Shown: positions 1-8,654 of the stretch, in pieces
How positions within the stretch are numbered: position 1 is the stretch's first letter
Layout of the letters: each line of letters begins with the position of its first letter
DNA from: an uncultured Spartobacteria bacterium
GTDB taxonomy: Bacteria > Verrucomicrobiota > Verrucomicrobiia > Chthoniobacterales > JAATET01
Length of the DNA: 25,468 nt
Reading direction: 5' to 3'
Assembly: GCA_937901895.1 (NCBI GenBank)
Contig: CALGTD010000047.1
Coordinates: 1 to 25,468, forward strand
Translations under genes and position numbers: made by a program
Notes under the pieces: generated by a model
Seen by the model: the letters and a program-made list of their open reading frames with translations, nothing else
Database searches by the model: none
What the model was told of the DNA's origin: nothing

Positions 1-56
1 GGTGCGGAGGTGCGGAGGTGCGGGGGTGCTGAGGTGCGGGGGTGCTGAGGTGCGGA
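1..56. repeat. 8-bp tandem array (GGTGCGGA/GGTGCTGA)
   Basis: Seven consecutive octamers of the form GGTGCNGR start at the first base of the window, so the array probably extends further left. It lies just downstream of the stop codon of the minus-strand glycosidase-like gene. The same octamer family recurs at 3199-3253 and 25414-25468, and in complement at 23308-23416. No coding function is suggested. Confidence 0.85.
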
Positions 57-102
57 CATTCCGCTCGGGTTGCCTCCCGGCTCGACGCTCGACTCCTCCC
101 CC

Positions 103-1650
103 CTATCTCCCCACCACGGTCGGTTGGAGAGCCGCATCCTCGTCCACGCCGAAAAGAACGACCGGCATGTTCCCCACCGATACGACAATCCTCCCTTTCG
201 ATTCCTCCGCCCGTCGTTCCATGCCGCTTCCGATCAACTGGACACTGGCGATGCCGGGCTTCGTCGTGGCCACCTCGATCCGCGCCTGCACGTTCGGACG
301 CGCCACCCAGCACGCAATCGCATGGCGTCCGTCGCGAAGCGTCAGTCGCATGGCATGCACGGTTCCTCCCAACCGCTCGTGGCGGGCATCGACCACATTC
401 CCCAGCAACCGGGCGGTATCCCGAAACGCGAAGAAGGCCGGCTTCGGTGTGCCGTCGCTGAAGAGCAGTCCGAACCGGTCGTTCATCCGGTCGCTGGAGG
501 AATCCCGGTCACGCAGATTGAACCACCACACGCCGCGGATTCGCCGATTCGCACGCGCCAGCAAAAGCGTGCGCGCGGCGAACTGGGCCTGCTCGTCCAG
601 CGAAACCCCGCCGTCGCCTTCATACGTCGGCCAGCCGATTTCCGTCAGATACAGCGGCACACGGGCCCCGCCCGGATATCGATCGACGATCTCTTCCAGC
701 GACCGGATCAGCCACAACATCCCCTGCTCGGGAAGAACCTTCAGGCCCTCCATCCAGTAGCAGTAGGGATGAAACGACAGTCCATCCAGATGCCGGAGCA
801 TTCCCGCTTCGCACGCCTGCTCGAGCCAGTCATCGGTGAGTCCGGCTCCGGCCATCACCCCGCCGAGGACGGTGGGAGGATGCGGCTTTTTCTTCATCAC
901 GTCATACGCCGCCGAGAGCAGCCGGACGTAGTCCCTGGGAGCCCCCTTTCCCGCTTCCGCGGGCATGCCGATTCCGAGATTCCACTCGTTCCAGATCTCG
1001 AACACCGGTTGCGGATGGCGCAGCGCCGCCGCTGCAAACGCCGATGCCTGCGCGTAGGCGGTCACCGACTTCTCCGACACCGGATATCCACCCCCGTCAT
1101 ACAGGGGATGGCTGTAGGCAATCGGTGTCAGCAGTTTCAGTCCCAGGCGGCGGGCATCCTTCTGCCGCTCCTGCTGGGCTTTGGGAACGACGACGCCGCT
1201 CCCCGCCGGATCCAACGCGCGCCAGGAAATCGTGTTCCGGATCGACGTCGCTCCGGCCTCGGCGGCGATCTCCGCGTTTTCGAACGATCGGACATGGCAG
1301 ACCCCCACGGTGAAGTCCTGCGTTGCGTCGCTTTCCGAGCGGTCACACGCGGCAACGAACAACCCCAGCAACAGCGCACAAAGTTTCCAAACCTCGGCTC
1401 CGCGGGAGCGTCGCCCTCCCGTGACACTATCTTCGCTTCGCTCCTGTTGCCCTCCTTGCTCGACCCTCTCGTTTGCCTCACCTTCGGTGACGCTGTTTGC
1501 CTGAAGGCCATCTCCATCTTCGCCTCCGGTTACGCTTCGCTCTGGCTCTCGACGCTCGTCCCTCGCTGCAGCTTCGGCTCCGCGGGAGCGTCGCCCTCCC
1601 GTGACTCCCGGCTCTCGACACCTCGACGCTCGTCCCCGGTTGCCTTCCAT
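103..1650 (-). CDS. Glycoside-hydrolase-like (clan A / GH39-PslG type) lipoprotein, start uncertain
   Basis: The part with recognisable protein character is the last 428 codons (103-1389). It opens with a lipoprotein-like signal (WKLCALLLGLFVAAC, lipobox VAAC). A TIM-barrel glycosidase pattern follows, with FEIWNEWN (putative acid/base Glu) and LYLTEIGWPT (putative nucleophile Glu), as in clan-A/GH39 enzymes such as the biofilm glycosidase PslG. A C-terminal region of about 100 residues looks like a beta-rich accessory domain. The likely role is cleavage of the exopolysaccharide made by the neighbouring genes, from a membrane-anchored periplasmic or outer position; this is inference. The start is odd: no ATG, GTG or TTG lies just before the signal peptide. 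The nearest in-frame ATG (1650) adds 87 residues translated from dispersed repeats. Either the original start was destroyed or a nonstandard start is used, so the gene may be impaired. It is divergent from the 1792 gene. Confidence 0.7.
   Translation of the reverse strand: MEGNRGRASRCREPGVTGGRRSRGAEAAARDERREPERSVTGGEDGDGLQANSVTEGEANERVEQGGQQERSEDSVTGGRRSRGAEVWKLCALLLGLFVAACDRSESDATQDFTVGVCHVRSFENAEIAAEAGATSIRNTISWRALDPAGSGVVVPKAQQERQKDARRLGLKLLTPIAYSHPLYDGGGYPVSEKSVTAYAQASAFAAAALRHPQPVFEIWNEWNLGIGMPAEAGKGAPRDYVRLLSAAYDVMKKKPHPPTVLGGVMAGAGLTDDWLEQACEAGMLRHLDGLSFHPYCYWMEGLKVLPEQGMLWLIRSLEEIVDRYPGGARVPLYLTEIGWPTYEGDGGVSLDEQAQFAARTLLLARANRRIRGVWWFNLRDRDSSSDRMNDRFGLLFSDGTPKPAFFAFRDTARLLGNVVDARHERLGGTVHAMRLTLRDGRHAIACWVARPNVQARIEVATTKPGIASVQLIGSGMERRAEESKGRIVVSVGNMPVVLFGVDEDAALQPTVVGR
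1394..1425. repeat. Dispersed palindromic repeat, copy 1
   Basis: This 32-bp element contains GGGAG...CTCCC arms around a short loop and is identical to the copy at 1574-1605. On the plus strand it reads GSAGASPSRD, and on the minus strand GRRSRGAE. From memory, such peptides are common spurious translations in Verrucomicrobia and Planctomycetes genomes, which suggests a REP-like dispersed element. It abuts the first codons of the lipoprotein signal peptide. Confidence 0.75.
1574..1605. repeat. Dispersed palindromic repeat, copy 2
   Basis: This copy is identical over 32 bp to the one at 1394-1425, and the two starts are exactly 180 bp apart. Both copies therefore translate in the same frame on the minus strand. 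The sequence between them is low-complexity, with recurring CTTCGCTC and TCACCTTCGGTGACG words, and looks like further repeat debris. Confidence 0.75.
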
Positions 1651-1791
1651 CGCGCGCACTGTTGAACCTCCGGCCGATGAGTGCAAGACGGGAACATCTC
1701 CCGCCGGGATTAGCGTTTGCACCCGGCGCGGGATTCTGGACAATGATTCGCTTTCGGTTCGCACTAAAACCATCGCTCGATATCCCAACCC

Positions 1792-3198
1792 ATGATCCAG
1801 TCCCGCGCGCGAGGCCTCTATAATGCCCATGTCGTGGGGATGTGTGCTGTCCTGACGGCAACGTTCTGGGGCTATCTCCTGGTGCTGAATCTGATCCTTG
1901 GGGAAGCCGATGACCTGAAGTTCGAGCGATACATCTATTACAACGTCATCGCGCTGATCGGCTTGCTCATCAATCTGATGCCGGGGGACGAACGCGATCT
2001 GGCCCTGTTCGGCAACGATCCCTTCCGCGCGGTGAAGGTCGCGCTGCGCCAGACCCTCTACGTCGCCGGGGCTCTGATGTTCACGCTCCTTCTCACGAAG
2101 GACCGCGCGATCTCCCGTCTGTTTCTCTTCTCCTACGTCCCGCTGCTCTGTGTCTCCCTGACCGTCGCGAATGCCACGCTGCCCATGTGGCTGAGCAAGG
2201 TGTTGTTTTCCGGCCGCCATACGAACAGCGCCCTTCTCATTGGCCCGAGTTCACGCATTCCCGGCATCCGTCGCTGGTTGCGATACATGCGGGCCTTCGG
2301 CGTGCACGTCTCTGGGCTGCTCACCGATGGGAAGGAATCACAGACGTTCGAGGACATCCCGGTGATCGGCGAAATCGACGATGTCGATGCCGTTCTCTCC
2401 TCCCATCCCATCCAATCCGTGATCCTTCTCGAGTTCCCGAAGGAGGACAACAAGTTGCACCGCATCGTCGACGCGACCGAGCGGGCGGGCATCCGGCTGG
2501 TTGCGGTCAACCATCTTGCCGAGCGATTCCGGCACGGTATCCATCACTTTCAGCAGTTCGGCCTCGATCTGATCACCGTCCGCGAAGAGCCGCTCGAAGA
2601 TCCGCTTTCCCGAATTCTGAAGCGCGCATTCGACGTTGTCGTGGCGCTGCCCGTTGTCGTTTTTGTGCTGCCGCCGCTCTGCCTGCTGGTAGGGATCATC
2701 CACCGTCTGCAGTCCCCCGGCCCTCTCTTCTTCCGACAGAAACGCACCGGTGTCGGGAGCGCCCCCTTCGAGATCCTGAAATTCCGCACGATGCGCGTGG
2801 ACAACGACGACCACGCACGGCAGGCGTCCGCCAACGACGACCGCATCTTTCCTCTCGGGCGGTTGCTTCGGAAAACGAGCATCGACGAGTTTCCCCAGTT
2901 CTGGAACGTGCTGCGCGGCGACATGAGCATCGTCGGCCCTCGCCCTCACATGCCCGAGCACGACAAACGATTTGCCCAGGCGATGGAGTCCTACCACATC
3001 CGCTCGCTCGTGAAGCCGGGGCTCACGGGGCTTGCGCAGATTCGTGGCTACCGCGGCGAGGCAAAATCCCGCGAAGACATCCGGCGCCGCGTCGAATGCG
3101 ACATCGAATACATCGAGGAATGGTCGCTACTGCTGGATGTCTACATCATTCTCCGCACGGCCTTCCAACTCGTTGTCCCTCCGAAAACGGCGTATTGA
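1792..3198 (+). CDS. Undecaprenyl-phosphate glycosylphosphotransferase (WbaP/WcaJ type)
   Basis: This enzyme starts glycan synthesis by transferring a sugar-1-phosphate from a nucleotide sugar to undecaprenyl phosphate at the inner membrane. The 468-residue length is usual for the long form of the family. Hydrophobic segments lie near residues 20-38, 48-63, 87-103 and 108-126. A CoA-binding-like middle domain follows (about 145-240), then the catalytic domain. The latter shows KRAFDVVVALPVVV (278-290), SPGPLFFRQKRTG (308-320), FEILKFRTMRVD, SIDEFPQFWNVLRGDMS, VGPRPH and KPGLTGLAQIRGYRG. The ATG at 1792 has no evident Shine-Dalgarno, as with most genes here. It is the only gene of the polysaccharide set on the plus strand and converges on the long minus-strand operon. 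An octamer array begins at the base after its stop. The exact sugar is not readable. Confidence 0.93.
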   Translation: MIQSRARGLYNAHVVGMCAVLTATFWGYLLVLNLILGEADDLKFERYIYYNVIALIGLLINLMPGDERDLALFGNDPFRAVKVALRQTLYVAGALMFTLLLTKDRAISRLFLFSYVPLLCVSLTVANATLPMWLSKVLFSGRHTNSALLIGPSSRIPGIRRWLRYMRAFGVHVSGLLTDGKESQTFEDIPVIGEIDDVDAVLSSHPIQSVILLEFPKEDNKLHRIVDATERAGIRLVAVNHLAERFRHGIHHFQQFGLDLITVREEPLEDPLSRILKRAFDVVVALPVVVFVLPPLCLLVGIIHRLQSPGPLFFRQKRTGVGSAPFEILKFRTMRVDNDDHARQASANDDRIFPLGRLLRKTSIDEFPQFWNVLRGDMSIVGPRPHMPEHDKRFAQAMESYHIRSLVKPGLTGLAQIRGYRGEAKSREDIRRRVECDIEYIEEWSLLLDVYIILRTAFQLVVPPKTAY

Positions 3199-3253
3199 GG
3201 CCTGAGGGGCTGAGGGGCTGAGGGGCTGAGGTGCGGTGGTGCGGTGGTGCTGC
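3199..3253. repeat. 8-bp tandem array abutting a stop codon
   Basis: Octamers GGGGCTGA (three), GGTGCGGT (two) and GGTGCTGC follow a 7-bp partial unit. The array begins at the first base after the TGA of the priming transferase. It is the same family as the arrays at both window edges. Confidence 0.85.
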
Positions 3254-3284
3254 AGTCATCGTCCCTCCCGAGACGTTCGGACAC

Positions 3285-3311
3285 AAAAAAAGCCCCGTTT
3301 ACACGGGGCTT
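3285..3311 (-). terminator. Intrinsic terminator of the minus-strand polysaccharide operon
   Basis: A perfect GC-rich stem (AAGCCCCGT paired with ACGGGGCTT, short TTAC-type loop) at 3290-3311 is followed, reading the minus strand, by a run of seven T (plus-strand A run 3285-3291). It lies 22 bp past the stop of the last GT4 gene. No T run follows on the plus strand, so it acts in one direction. Confidence 0.9.
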
Positions 3312-3333
3312 GTCGCTTGTCGCTTGTTGCTCG

Positions 3334-4458
3334 TCACTGGCTCCCAACCATCTTCCGGTAAACCTCCTCCGTCTGGGCGGCGACCTGTTCGACGGAAAAT
3401 TCCTCTTCGGCGATCGTCCTGCCGGCGGCTCCCAGCGACTTGCGCAGCGCCGCGTCTCCGATCAATCGCTCCAGCGCAACCGCCAGCGCGCCGGCATCCG
3501 CGATCGGCACCAGCAGGGCATTCACGTCCTCGCGCCCAATCTCGATGCACCCGCGGTTGCGGGTCGTCACGATGGGCAGTCCCGCCGCAGCCGCTTCCAC
3601 GAGGAAGCGGGGAACGCCCTCCTTGTGCTTCGACGGAAAGCACGCGATGTGGCAGGGCCGCATCAAGCCCGGCATGTCCCGGTGAAACCCCAGATGCGTG
3701 ATCAATCCCTCGCGCACCCAGCCCTCGATGTCCGCCGCGGAAATCGTCGCCGGATTTCCCGGATCCGGCTGTCCGGCCACCAGCAGCTCAAAATCGATCC
3801 CCCGCTTGCGCAGAAGACGCACCGCCTCCACCAGCTCACCGATCCCCTTCGTCCAGAGCAGGCGCGACGCGTAGAGGATTCGAACCCGCCCCGCCGGCGG
3901 CTCCACCGGGCGGAATTCCGAGACGTCCACCCCGGAACTTCGGATCAGATGCGCGCGATCCGCGGGAACCAGTCCGTCCCGCACGAACACCTCCCGATCC
4001 CCCGCGTTCTGAAACACGGTCTCGCCCCGTGCCAGCGCCCAGCGATATGCCACGTTCCCAAACGGTCGCAAAATCCGCGCCTTCGCCGATTCGCTGGAAT
4101 AGACAAATCCCAGCCCCGCGATGGAACTCACCACGTTTCGCAGTCCCGCGAGCCTCGCGGCCAGCGCCCCGTTGATGTTTCCCTTCATCGTGAAGGTGTG
4201 GAGCACATCCGGCTTTTCCGCACGAATCACCTCCGCCAGCCGGCGCGAGGTCGCGAACTCGCCCAGCGGATTCACCCCCGAACGCGACATCTGGATCTCG
4301 TGCCACCGAAATCCCGCCGCCTCCACCTCGTCGCGAAACTCGCCGTCTGGCGACGCCATCACAACCTCCCACCCGCGTTCTCGCAAAATGCGGTCCACCG
4401 GCGCACGGTAATTGTGGAGATACCACGCGGTATTCGAGAAGGAGAGTAGCTTGGGCAA
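3334..4458 (-). CDS. GT4-family glycosyltransferase (CapM/PglA-like)
   Basis: This is a retaining GT-B glycosyltransferase that would add a hexose or HexNAc to the lipid-linked intermediate on the cytoplasmic face. The N-terminus (LLSFSNTAWYLHNYR) is the usual first strand and loop of this subfamily. VLHTFTMKGNINGALAAR (85-102) and SSIAGLGFVY (111-120) resemble the acceptor side of CapM/PglA enzymes. RILYASRLLWTKGIGELVEA begins the nucleotide domain, and the EX7E motif is E280-E288 (KEGVPRFLVEA). At 374 residues it is full length. The start is a TTG at 4458, chosen because the conserved N-terminus begins there and the next ATG is 33 codons in. It is the last gene of the operon, 61 bp after the preceding one, and is followed by the terminator at 3285. 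It is GC-rich, unlike its upstream neighbour. Donor and linkage cannot be assigned. Confidence 0.9.
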   Translation of the reverse strand: MPKLLSFSNTAWYLHNYRAPVDRILRERGWEVVMASPDGEFRDEVEAAGFRWHEIQMSRSGVNPLGEFATSRRLAEVIRAEKPDVLHTFTMKGNINGALAARLAGLRNVVSSIAGLGFVYSSESAKARILRPFGNVAYRWALARGETVFQNAGDREVFVRDGLVPADRAHLIRSSGVDVSEFRPVEPPAGRVRILYASRLLWTKGIGELVEAVRLLRKRGIDFELLVAGQPDPGNPATISAADIEGWVREGLITHLGFHRDMPGLMRPCHIACFPSKHKEGVPRFLVEAAAAGLPIVTTRNRGCIEIGREDVNALLVPIADAGALAVALERLIGDAALRKSLGAAGRTIAEEEFSVEQVAAQTEEVYRKMVGSQ

Positions 4459-4519
4459 AGCGATCTACAGTTCAGATTACGCGGGGGAGAAACACTCTTC
4501 GCGAAAACTCCGGGACTAT

Positions 4520-5623
4520 TCAGGCTAGGAGGGAGCGGTATCCCTCCAGCAATACTCTCGCGCTTTGTTCCCAACTGAAATCTGCCACCCTGGCGAGTCC
4601 GCGAGCACGAAGTTTCGCCCTTAAGGCCTCATCGGACAGAATGTCCTCAATTCGCGCGGCCAGCTCTAAGTGGTCGGTCTTGTCCTTCAAAATGAGCGCA
4701 CCTTCACCGACGATTTCCGGAATGGCAAACGCGTCAGAGGTAATAACCGGGCAGCCACATGCCATCGCCTCCAAATTAGGCATTCCGAACCCCTCGGAAA
4801 GCGAAGGAAAAACAAAAACTTCCGCTGCATTCATCAACCTCGGAATATCCTCTTCCTCAATGAAACCGGTAAGCCTAACCCGGTCGGCCAAACCATTTTC
4901 TTTGAGAGCCCTGTCGACGGCGGAGTTACCCCGCCACCCGTTGCCAACAATTACAAACGTTAAATCGCGAAACGCGGGTTGGCTGGCAAGCCTCCCCCAA
5001 CCTGCCAGTAAGGTCCACGGATTCTTTCGTTCAGAGAAATTGGAGAGATGTAGGACAAAGCGGCCACCGCCAACAATTCTTTTTGCGGCCGCTTGAGCTT
5101 CCGAATCCGGGAGGACCCGATATTTGTCGTCAACGGCATTCGGCGTAAGGAAAATACGATTGGTCGATATCCCGTAACACTCTCGAATTAACCCCGCACT
5201 TGTCCGCGAAACGGTGAAGATGCGGTCCATCATCCGAGCGTAGATCTTCACGAAATGCCGTGAATGCAATCGACGAAGGAGAGAAAATTGCTTCGGAATA
5301 ATCAGCTCATCATCCGGATGCAACGTCGCACACCGGAATCTCGCCCGAACCGCCATCGGCGAGAACGCGGACAACGGTGAGTAATGTATGATGTCGAAGC
5401 GATGTTTCCGCAACTCCCATGCCGCCCGAAATGGATTCCGGGAAATTTTGATAGCTCGGCCGTGGTCGTAAAGATCGATGACGCGGTCGGTGTGATGGAG
5501 GAATATTAGATCGAAATCCGAGGCTTGCCGCACGAATGCCCTGAGTAGCCGGTGTAGGTGCATCCCACTACCCGACACTCCTTTTTCGATCGGGCGCATC
5601 GTGATCGCCAAATTAGCTTTCAT
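4520..5623 (-). CDS. GT4-family glycosyltransferase (MtfB-like)
   Basis: This is a second retaining GT-B enzyme of 367 residues. It has the Gly-rich N-terminal loop (EKGVSGSGMHLHRLL) and a donor domain with LHLSNFSERKNPWTLLAGW (191-209), a variant of the usual GxxxxRKN motif. VFPSLSEGFGMPNLEAMACG (271-290) gives the EX7E pair E277/E285, followed by PVITSDAFAIPEIVGEGAL. It fits mannosyl- or rhamnosyl-type transferases of O-antigen clusters, but the sugar is unknown. Its ATG overlaps the stop of the upstream polymerase gene by 4 bp (ATGA), implying translational coupling. Base composition is visibly more AT-rich than the flanking GT gene at 3334-4458, in common with the polymerase gene, suggesting the two arrived together. 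Confidence 0.9.
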   Translation of the reverse strand: MKANLAITMRPIEKGVSGSGMHLHRLLRAFVRQASDFDLIFLHHTDRVIDLYDHGRAIKISRNPFRAAWELRKHRFDIIHYSPLSAFSPMAVRARFRCATLHPDDELIIPKQFSLLRRLHSRHFVKIYARMMDRIFTVSRTSAGLIRECYGISTNRIFLTPNAVDDKYRVLPDSEAQAAAKRIVGGGRFVLHLSNFSERKNPWTLLAGWGRLASQPAFRDLTFVIVGNGWRGNSAVDRALKENGLADRVRLTGFIEEEDIPRLMNAAEVFVFPSLSEGFGMPNLEAMACGCPVITSDAFAIPEIVGEGALILKDKTDHLELAARIEDILSDEALRAKLRARGLARVADFSWEQSARVLLEGYRSLLA

Positions 5624-7056
5624 AACCCCTGCGTCGCTCGATTCTTATTAGCAGAGAGTCGCAAAGCAATGGAATCCCCACCAAAAGCCACCCGGCTTCT
5701 CAACGACCGTCTGGGGCTTTTAGCCCCCCCCCTGAACCCCTTCGCGGAAGGACGCGTCTGCAACAGAATTCCGCCAAGCAATCCTATCGGCAGAAACGTT
5801 ATGAAGAGCCCCGCTGACCCCCCCGCAATAAACCAAGTGATGATTGCCGAGTAAATACCGACCGCATACACGAACAGAAGCGACTCCCGCGTCCCCGCAT
5901 TTCCCACGCCCCAGAGTTTTCGCCACCCACGAAAGAAAAGAATCCAAATCATACAGTAAAGCGCGAATGCCAACACCCCGTTCTCAGCAAAAAAAAGTGT
6001 ATATTGGCCGTGCATACCTGAAATCACGCTCAACCCGGAGCCCGCCGACCGAGAATATGCATAATAACGATACAATTCGGTCCCCGTCCCGGTAAGGGGC
6101 ATGGTTTTGGCAATATCGATAAGATTAGCTACCTGGAAAAGCCGCGCTTTGTTGCTAGGCGATTCTGCATACTGATAAAAGATTTCGCCATTTTTCCAGT
6201 CAACCAGAGTGATCGGTTCAGCGAACCGCTGCATCTGGCGCGAAACAAATTCGTTAGTATGCGCGAGCACTACCACAGTTACCGACCCCAATACGAGGAG
6301 GCCTATCATCGGCAGGATTAACCGCGCGATATTACGACTACGAAGAGAAAAGATACCAAGTCTGACGAACGCTGCTGCGACGCCAATCATTCCAAGCCAC
6401 GCACTCCTTTCTCCAGAGATGAGAAGGAGGGCGATAGCGGGAATAATCAGACCTATTCGCACCCAAGATGGCATCCGCGGCCGCCCGCTGATCCAAGCTC
6501 CTACCAGAAAAACGCACACGAATCCAAAGGAGTATTTTGGCTCATCCAGTCGCTTGAGATTGGCGAGCATCCCTCCGCCGACATGCAAAACGAACGCGTA
6601 AACAGCGATAGCCGAAACTAATAATAAAAACCACTTAATGAATAGTTCCCTCAGCTCCACATTACGTGTAGCCACGGCAACAGCGAGAAGCAGCATAACA
6701 AATTCTCCACCTTGAATGACCACCACAACTGCGTCCTTGCCCAACCCATTAAAAAAGGCACTCGCGGCACGTATTGCAATAAGAAGAGTCCACGCCAGGA
6801 CAATTCCTTTCACCCTCTCAAGGGCCTTGAGAGTAAGGCTCAAGTGAGCCAGCATCATCCACCCCGCACTCAAAGTTATCAAAGCGTCAAAGGGGCGAAC
6901 GATTTTTCCCGCAATTCGTGTCTCAACACCAGAAAAAAGGCTGACGCCAGTGAGAGTTACCAATACAACGAAAGCAAGGTCATCCCACCTAAGCGCATGT
7001 CCTGAAGCGATTGATCGGTTTGCAGGGAAATTGACAGATTTTTGAACCGTGTTCAT
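5620..7056 (-). CDS. O-antigen polymerase/ligase-like membrane protein (Wzy/WaaL family)
   Basis: A polytopic inner-membrane protein of about 478 residues with around ten hydrophobic segments. LLLISGERSAWLGMIGVAAAF is the Arg-containing motif typical of the Wzy_C superfamily. A large periplasmic loop follows (TNEFVSRQMQRFAEP through TGTGTELYRYYAYSRS), then HGQYTLFFAENGVLAFALY, whose pattern (H, N, E) matches the ligase/polymerase loop end. It would join lipid-linked repeat units or ligate the glycan. I chose ATG 7056 (MNTVQKSVNF) rather than an upstream extension because the upstream gene stops at 7061, only 4 bp away. Its TGA overlaps the next gene's ATG. The C-terminus has a basic tail. AT-rich relative to its upstream neighbour. 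Confidence 0.87.
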   Translation of the reverse strand: MNTVQKSVNFPANRSIASGHALRWDDLAFVVLVTLTGVSLFSGVETRIAGKIVRPFDALITLSAGWMMLAHLSLTLKALERVKGIVLAWTLLIAIRAASAFFNGLGKDAVVVVIQGGEFVMLLLAVAVATRNVELRELFIKWFLLLVSAIAVYAFVLHVGGGMLANLKRLDEPKYSFGFVCVFLVGAWISGRPRMPSWVRIGLIIPAIALLLISGERSAWLGMIGVAAAFVRLGIFSLRSRNIARLILPMIGLLVLGSVTVVVLAHTNEFVSRQMQRFAEPITLVDWKNGEIFYQYAESPSNKARLFQVANLIDIAKTMPLTGTGTELYRYYAYSRSAGSGLSVISGMHGQYTLFFAENGVLAFALYCMIWILFFRGWRKLWGVGNAGTRESLLFVYAVGIYSAIITWFIAGGSAGLFITFLPIGLLGGILLQTRPSAKGFRGGAKSPRRSLRSRVAFGGDSIALRLSANKNRATQGL

Positions 7057-7060
7057 GGGG

Positions 7061-8620
7061 TTACTGTTGATCGAGCAGGGGGAGGCCGCGGAAGAACCCG
7101 CTCGGCAGAGCACGTGGAATCCCGATTCCCCATGGGTGTATCATTCGCGAGAAGATGTCCTTTTTCTCTCGAACTGACAAATCTCGGATACGTTCCCATT
7201 GCAGAATGTCCCGAAATTCCACCTCGGGAGGGATTGCCGCCCACAACCCAATCCTCTCGTAGGGGACCTCGGCCCAAACGAAAGGCAACCGTCCCTGAGC
7301 AAGCACGTCCCCGATCACCCCGGAAAACGTGCATACGTTCCATCGATGCGTTTGTATTTCGTGAGACAACGGGCCTCCGGAACTAATTACAATCCCTGCG
7401 GCTCCGGCCATTGTCGCGAATTCCGCGAACCGGGGAGATGCCCGCTCAACCGGATGAGGTCGCCATGTAACAGCCTCCCCCGTTTTTCGCATCACTTTCA
7501 AAAGACGCTTCAGGCTCTCAAGTCGCAACGTCTCCGGCAACCGATGGCTGGTATGGAGCAGGTTGGTCAAAAGAAGGATACCTCCTGTCGTCGACCCTTC
7601 TTCGTATTCCAACCGATTCGTCGTATCCGGAACCGTGACGTTGCGATAGAATCCGAAGGTTCTCCGGACGTCGGCATCTGCGGGAGTCATCGCCACGCAC
7701 CAATCCGCGAATCCCGCGAAATGATGTCGCATCTCGACGGTCCCGTGTAGCCAATGGATCGTCGAAATCCCGCGGCTCCGCAGAGCCTGCTCGAGGATCG
7801 CGGCATCCAGCTTGAGCAGCGAGAAAACACAGCGGACAGTCCGCGGAAGGTCCAGTGCCGCGCTGGTTTCGGCGACCCAGCAACCCCGTGCCAGATTGCG
7901 GCAGCTTCTCACCATGCAGCGGACCCACGTCCGAGGGCGGTGAAATGGCCATGCCCGCACCAGAAGACTGCGCACGTGCGGAGCGGCCGTCGCGTAGCGC
8001 CGCGTCGCCGCCGGGATGTCGTGCCAGCACCACGGCCGGCACTCGACGACTCTCCCGTCCTGCGCCGCGCGTGGCCGCGCGTCACGGCCCGGGCGAAGGT
8101 TTAGCCATAGCACCGGGCGATCCTCCCGAAGCGAGTCCATATATTCGAAAAGTCTCTTGTTCGCCGGCCCGCTGTCCTCCGTCGAGACGAAGACTTCGTC
8201 GAACACATCCCGCGGAATCTGCGGACGCCGCCATCCCGCGGAGAGGAGACCGATCGCCATCTGGAATCCGAATGAGGCCCACACGAGCAACCAGGAGAGA
8301 AGCTCGAGCCAGGGTGGAACAGACCTGCCGTTCACCCTCCCTGATCGGGCGGGTCGGGCTTTCCACCGAGCCAGCGTCGACTCGCCCACCGCGGTGAGGA
8401 GAAATTGGAGGGCGACGAGGGTAAGTATCTCGCGCGTCGCGGCGTCGCCTCCCGCAAGTTCCTCCGCTTCGCCGAGCAGAAACGCCCCGTATTCGTTCCG
8501 CAGCGCATGGAATTCCTCCACGGTCGACGAATCGACGGAGGATTCCTCCGACCCCTTTGCATCGGACGGCGTCTGCATGCTCGGCTTCACCACAAGTCCA
8601 GCCCGGGTCATTCCTTCCAT
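7061..8620 (-). CDS. Unknown GT-B-like protein B, paralogue of 10856-12379
   Basis: I do not recognise a named family. From the ATG at 8620 the product has 519 residues. It aligns by eye with the product of 10856-12379. Shared motifs, in order, are HWLHGT (289-294), a stretch around DADVRRTFGFYR, LLLTNLLHTSH, WRPHP.ER (386-393), CTFSGVIGDVLAQGR (430-444), and YERIGLWAAIPPE. An HP motif in a W/Y-R-x-HP context, followed about 40 residues later by an S-G pair before a helix, is the pattern of GT-B enzymes that use CMP- or CDP-activated donors (bacterial sialyltransferases, teichoic-acid polymerases). The fold and role are therefore inferred, not shown. A hydrophobic stretch (WLELLSWLLVWASFGFQMA) near residue 105-123 may be membrane-associated. 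The start is uncertain: ATGs at 8620, 8611 and 8578 are all possible. It lies between the secreted glycosidase and the polymerase. Confidence 0.75.
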   Translation of the reverse strand: MEGMTRAGLVVKPSMQTPSDAKGSEESSVDSSTVEEFHALRNEYGAFLLGEAEELAGGDAATREILTLVALQFLLTAVGESTLARWKARPARSGRVNGRSVPPWLELLSWLLVWASFGFQMAIGLLSAGWRRPQIPRDVFDEVFVSTEDSGPANKRLFEYMDSLREDRPVLWLNLRPGRDARPRAAQDGRVVECRPWCWHDIPAATRRYATAAPHVRSLLVRAWPFHRPRTWVRCMVRSCRNLARGCWVAETSAALDLPRTVRCVFSLLKLDAAILEQALRSRGISTIHWLHGTVEMRHHFAGFADWCVAMTPADADVRRTFGFYRNVTVPDTTNRLEYEEGSTTGGILLLTNLLHTSHRLPETLRLESLKRLLKVMRKTGEAVTWRPHPVERASPRFAEFATMAGAAGIVISSGGPLSHEIQTHRWNVCTFSGVIGDVLAQGRLPFVWAEVPYERIGLWAAIPPEVEFRDILQWERIRDLSVREKKDIFSRMIHPWGIGIPRALPSGFFRGLPLLDQQ

Positions 8621-8654
8621 GGAGGCGCTTGCTCGCGAGGATTTTCGTGTCGTC

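Noticed and set aside
70..1665. Long plus-strand open frame opposite the glycosidase-like gene
   Set aside because: It is the GC-rich mirror of the minus-strand gene and has no recognisable motif; its C-terminal part is repeat translation. The same applies to 3244-4449, 8016-9257, 17755-19041 and 23952-25421 on the plus strand.
1818..1823. TATAAT hexamer near the start of the priming transferase
   Set aside because: No -35 element stands at normal distance and it lies inside the coding sequence; probably chance.
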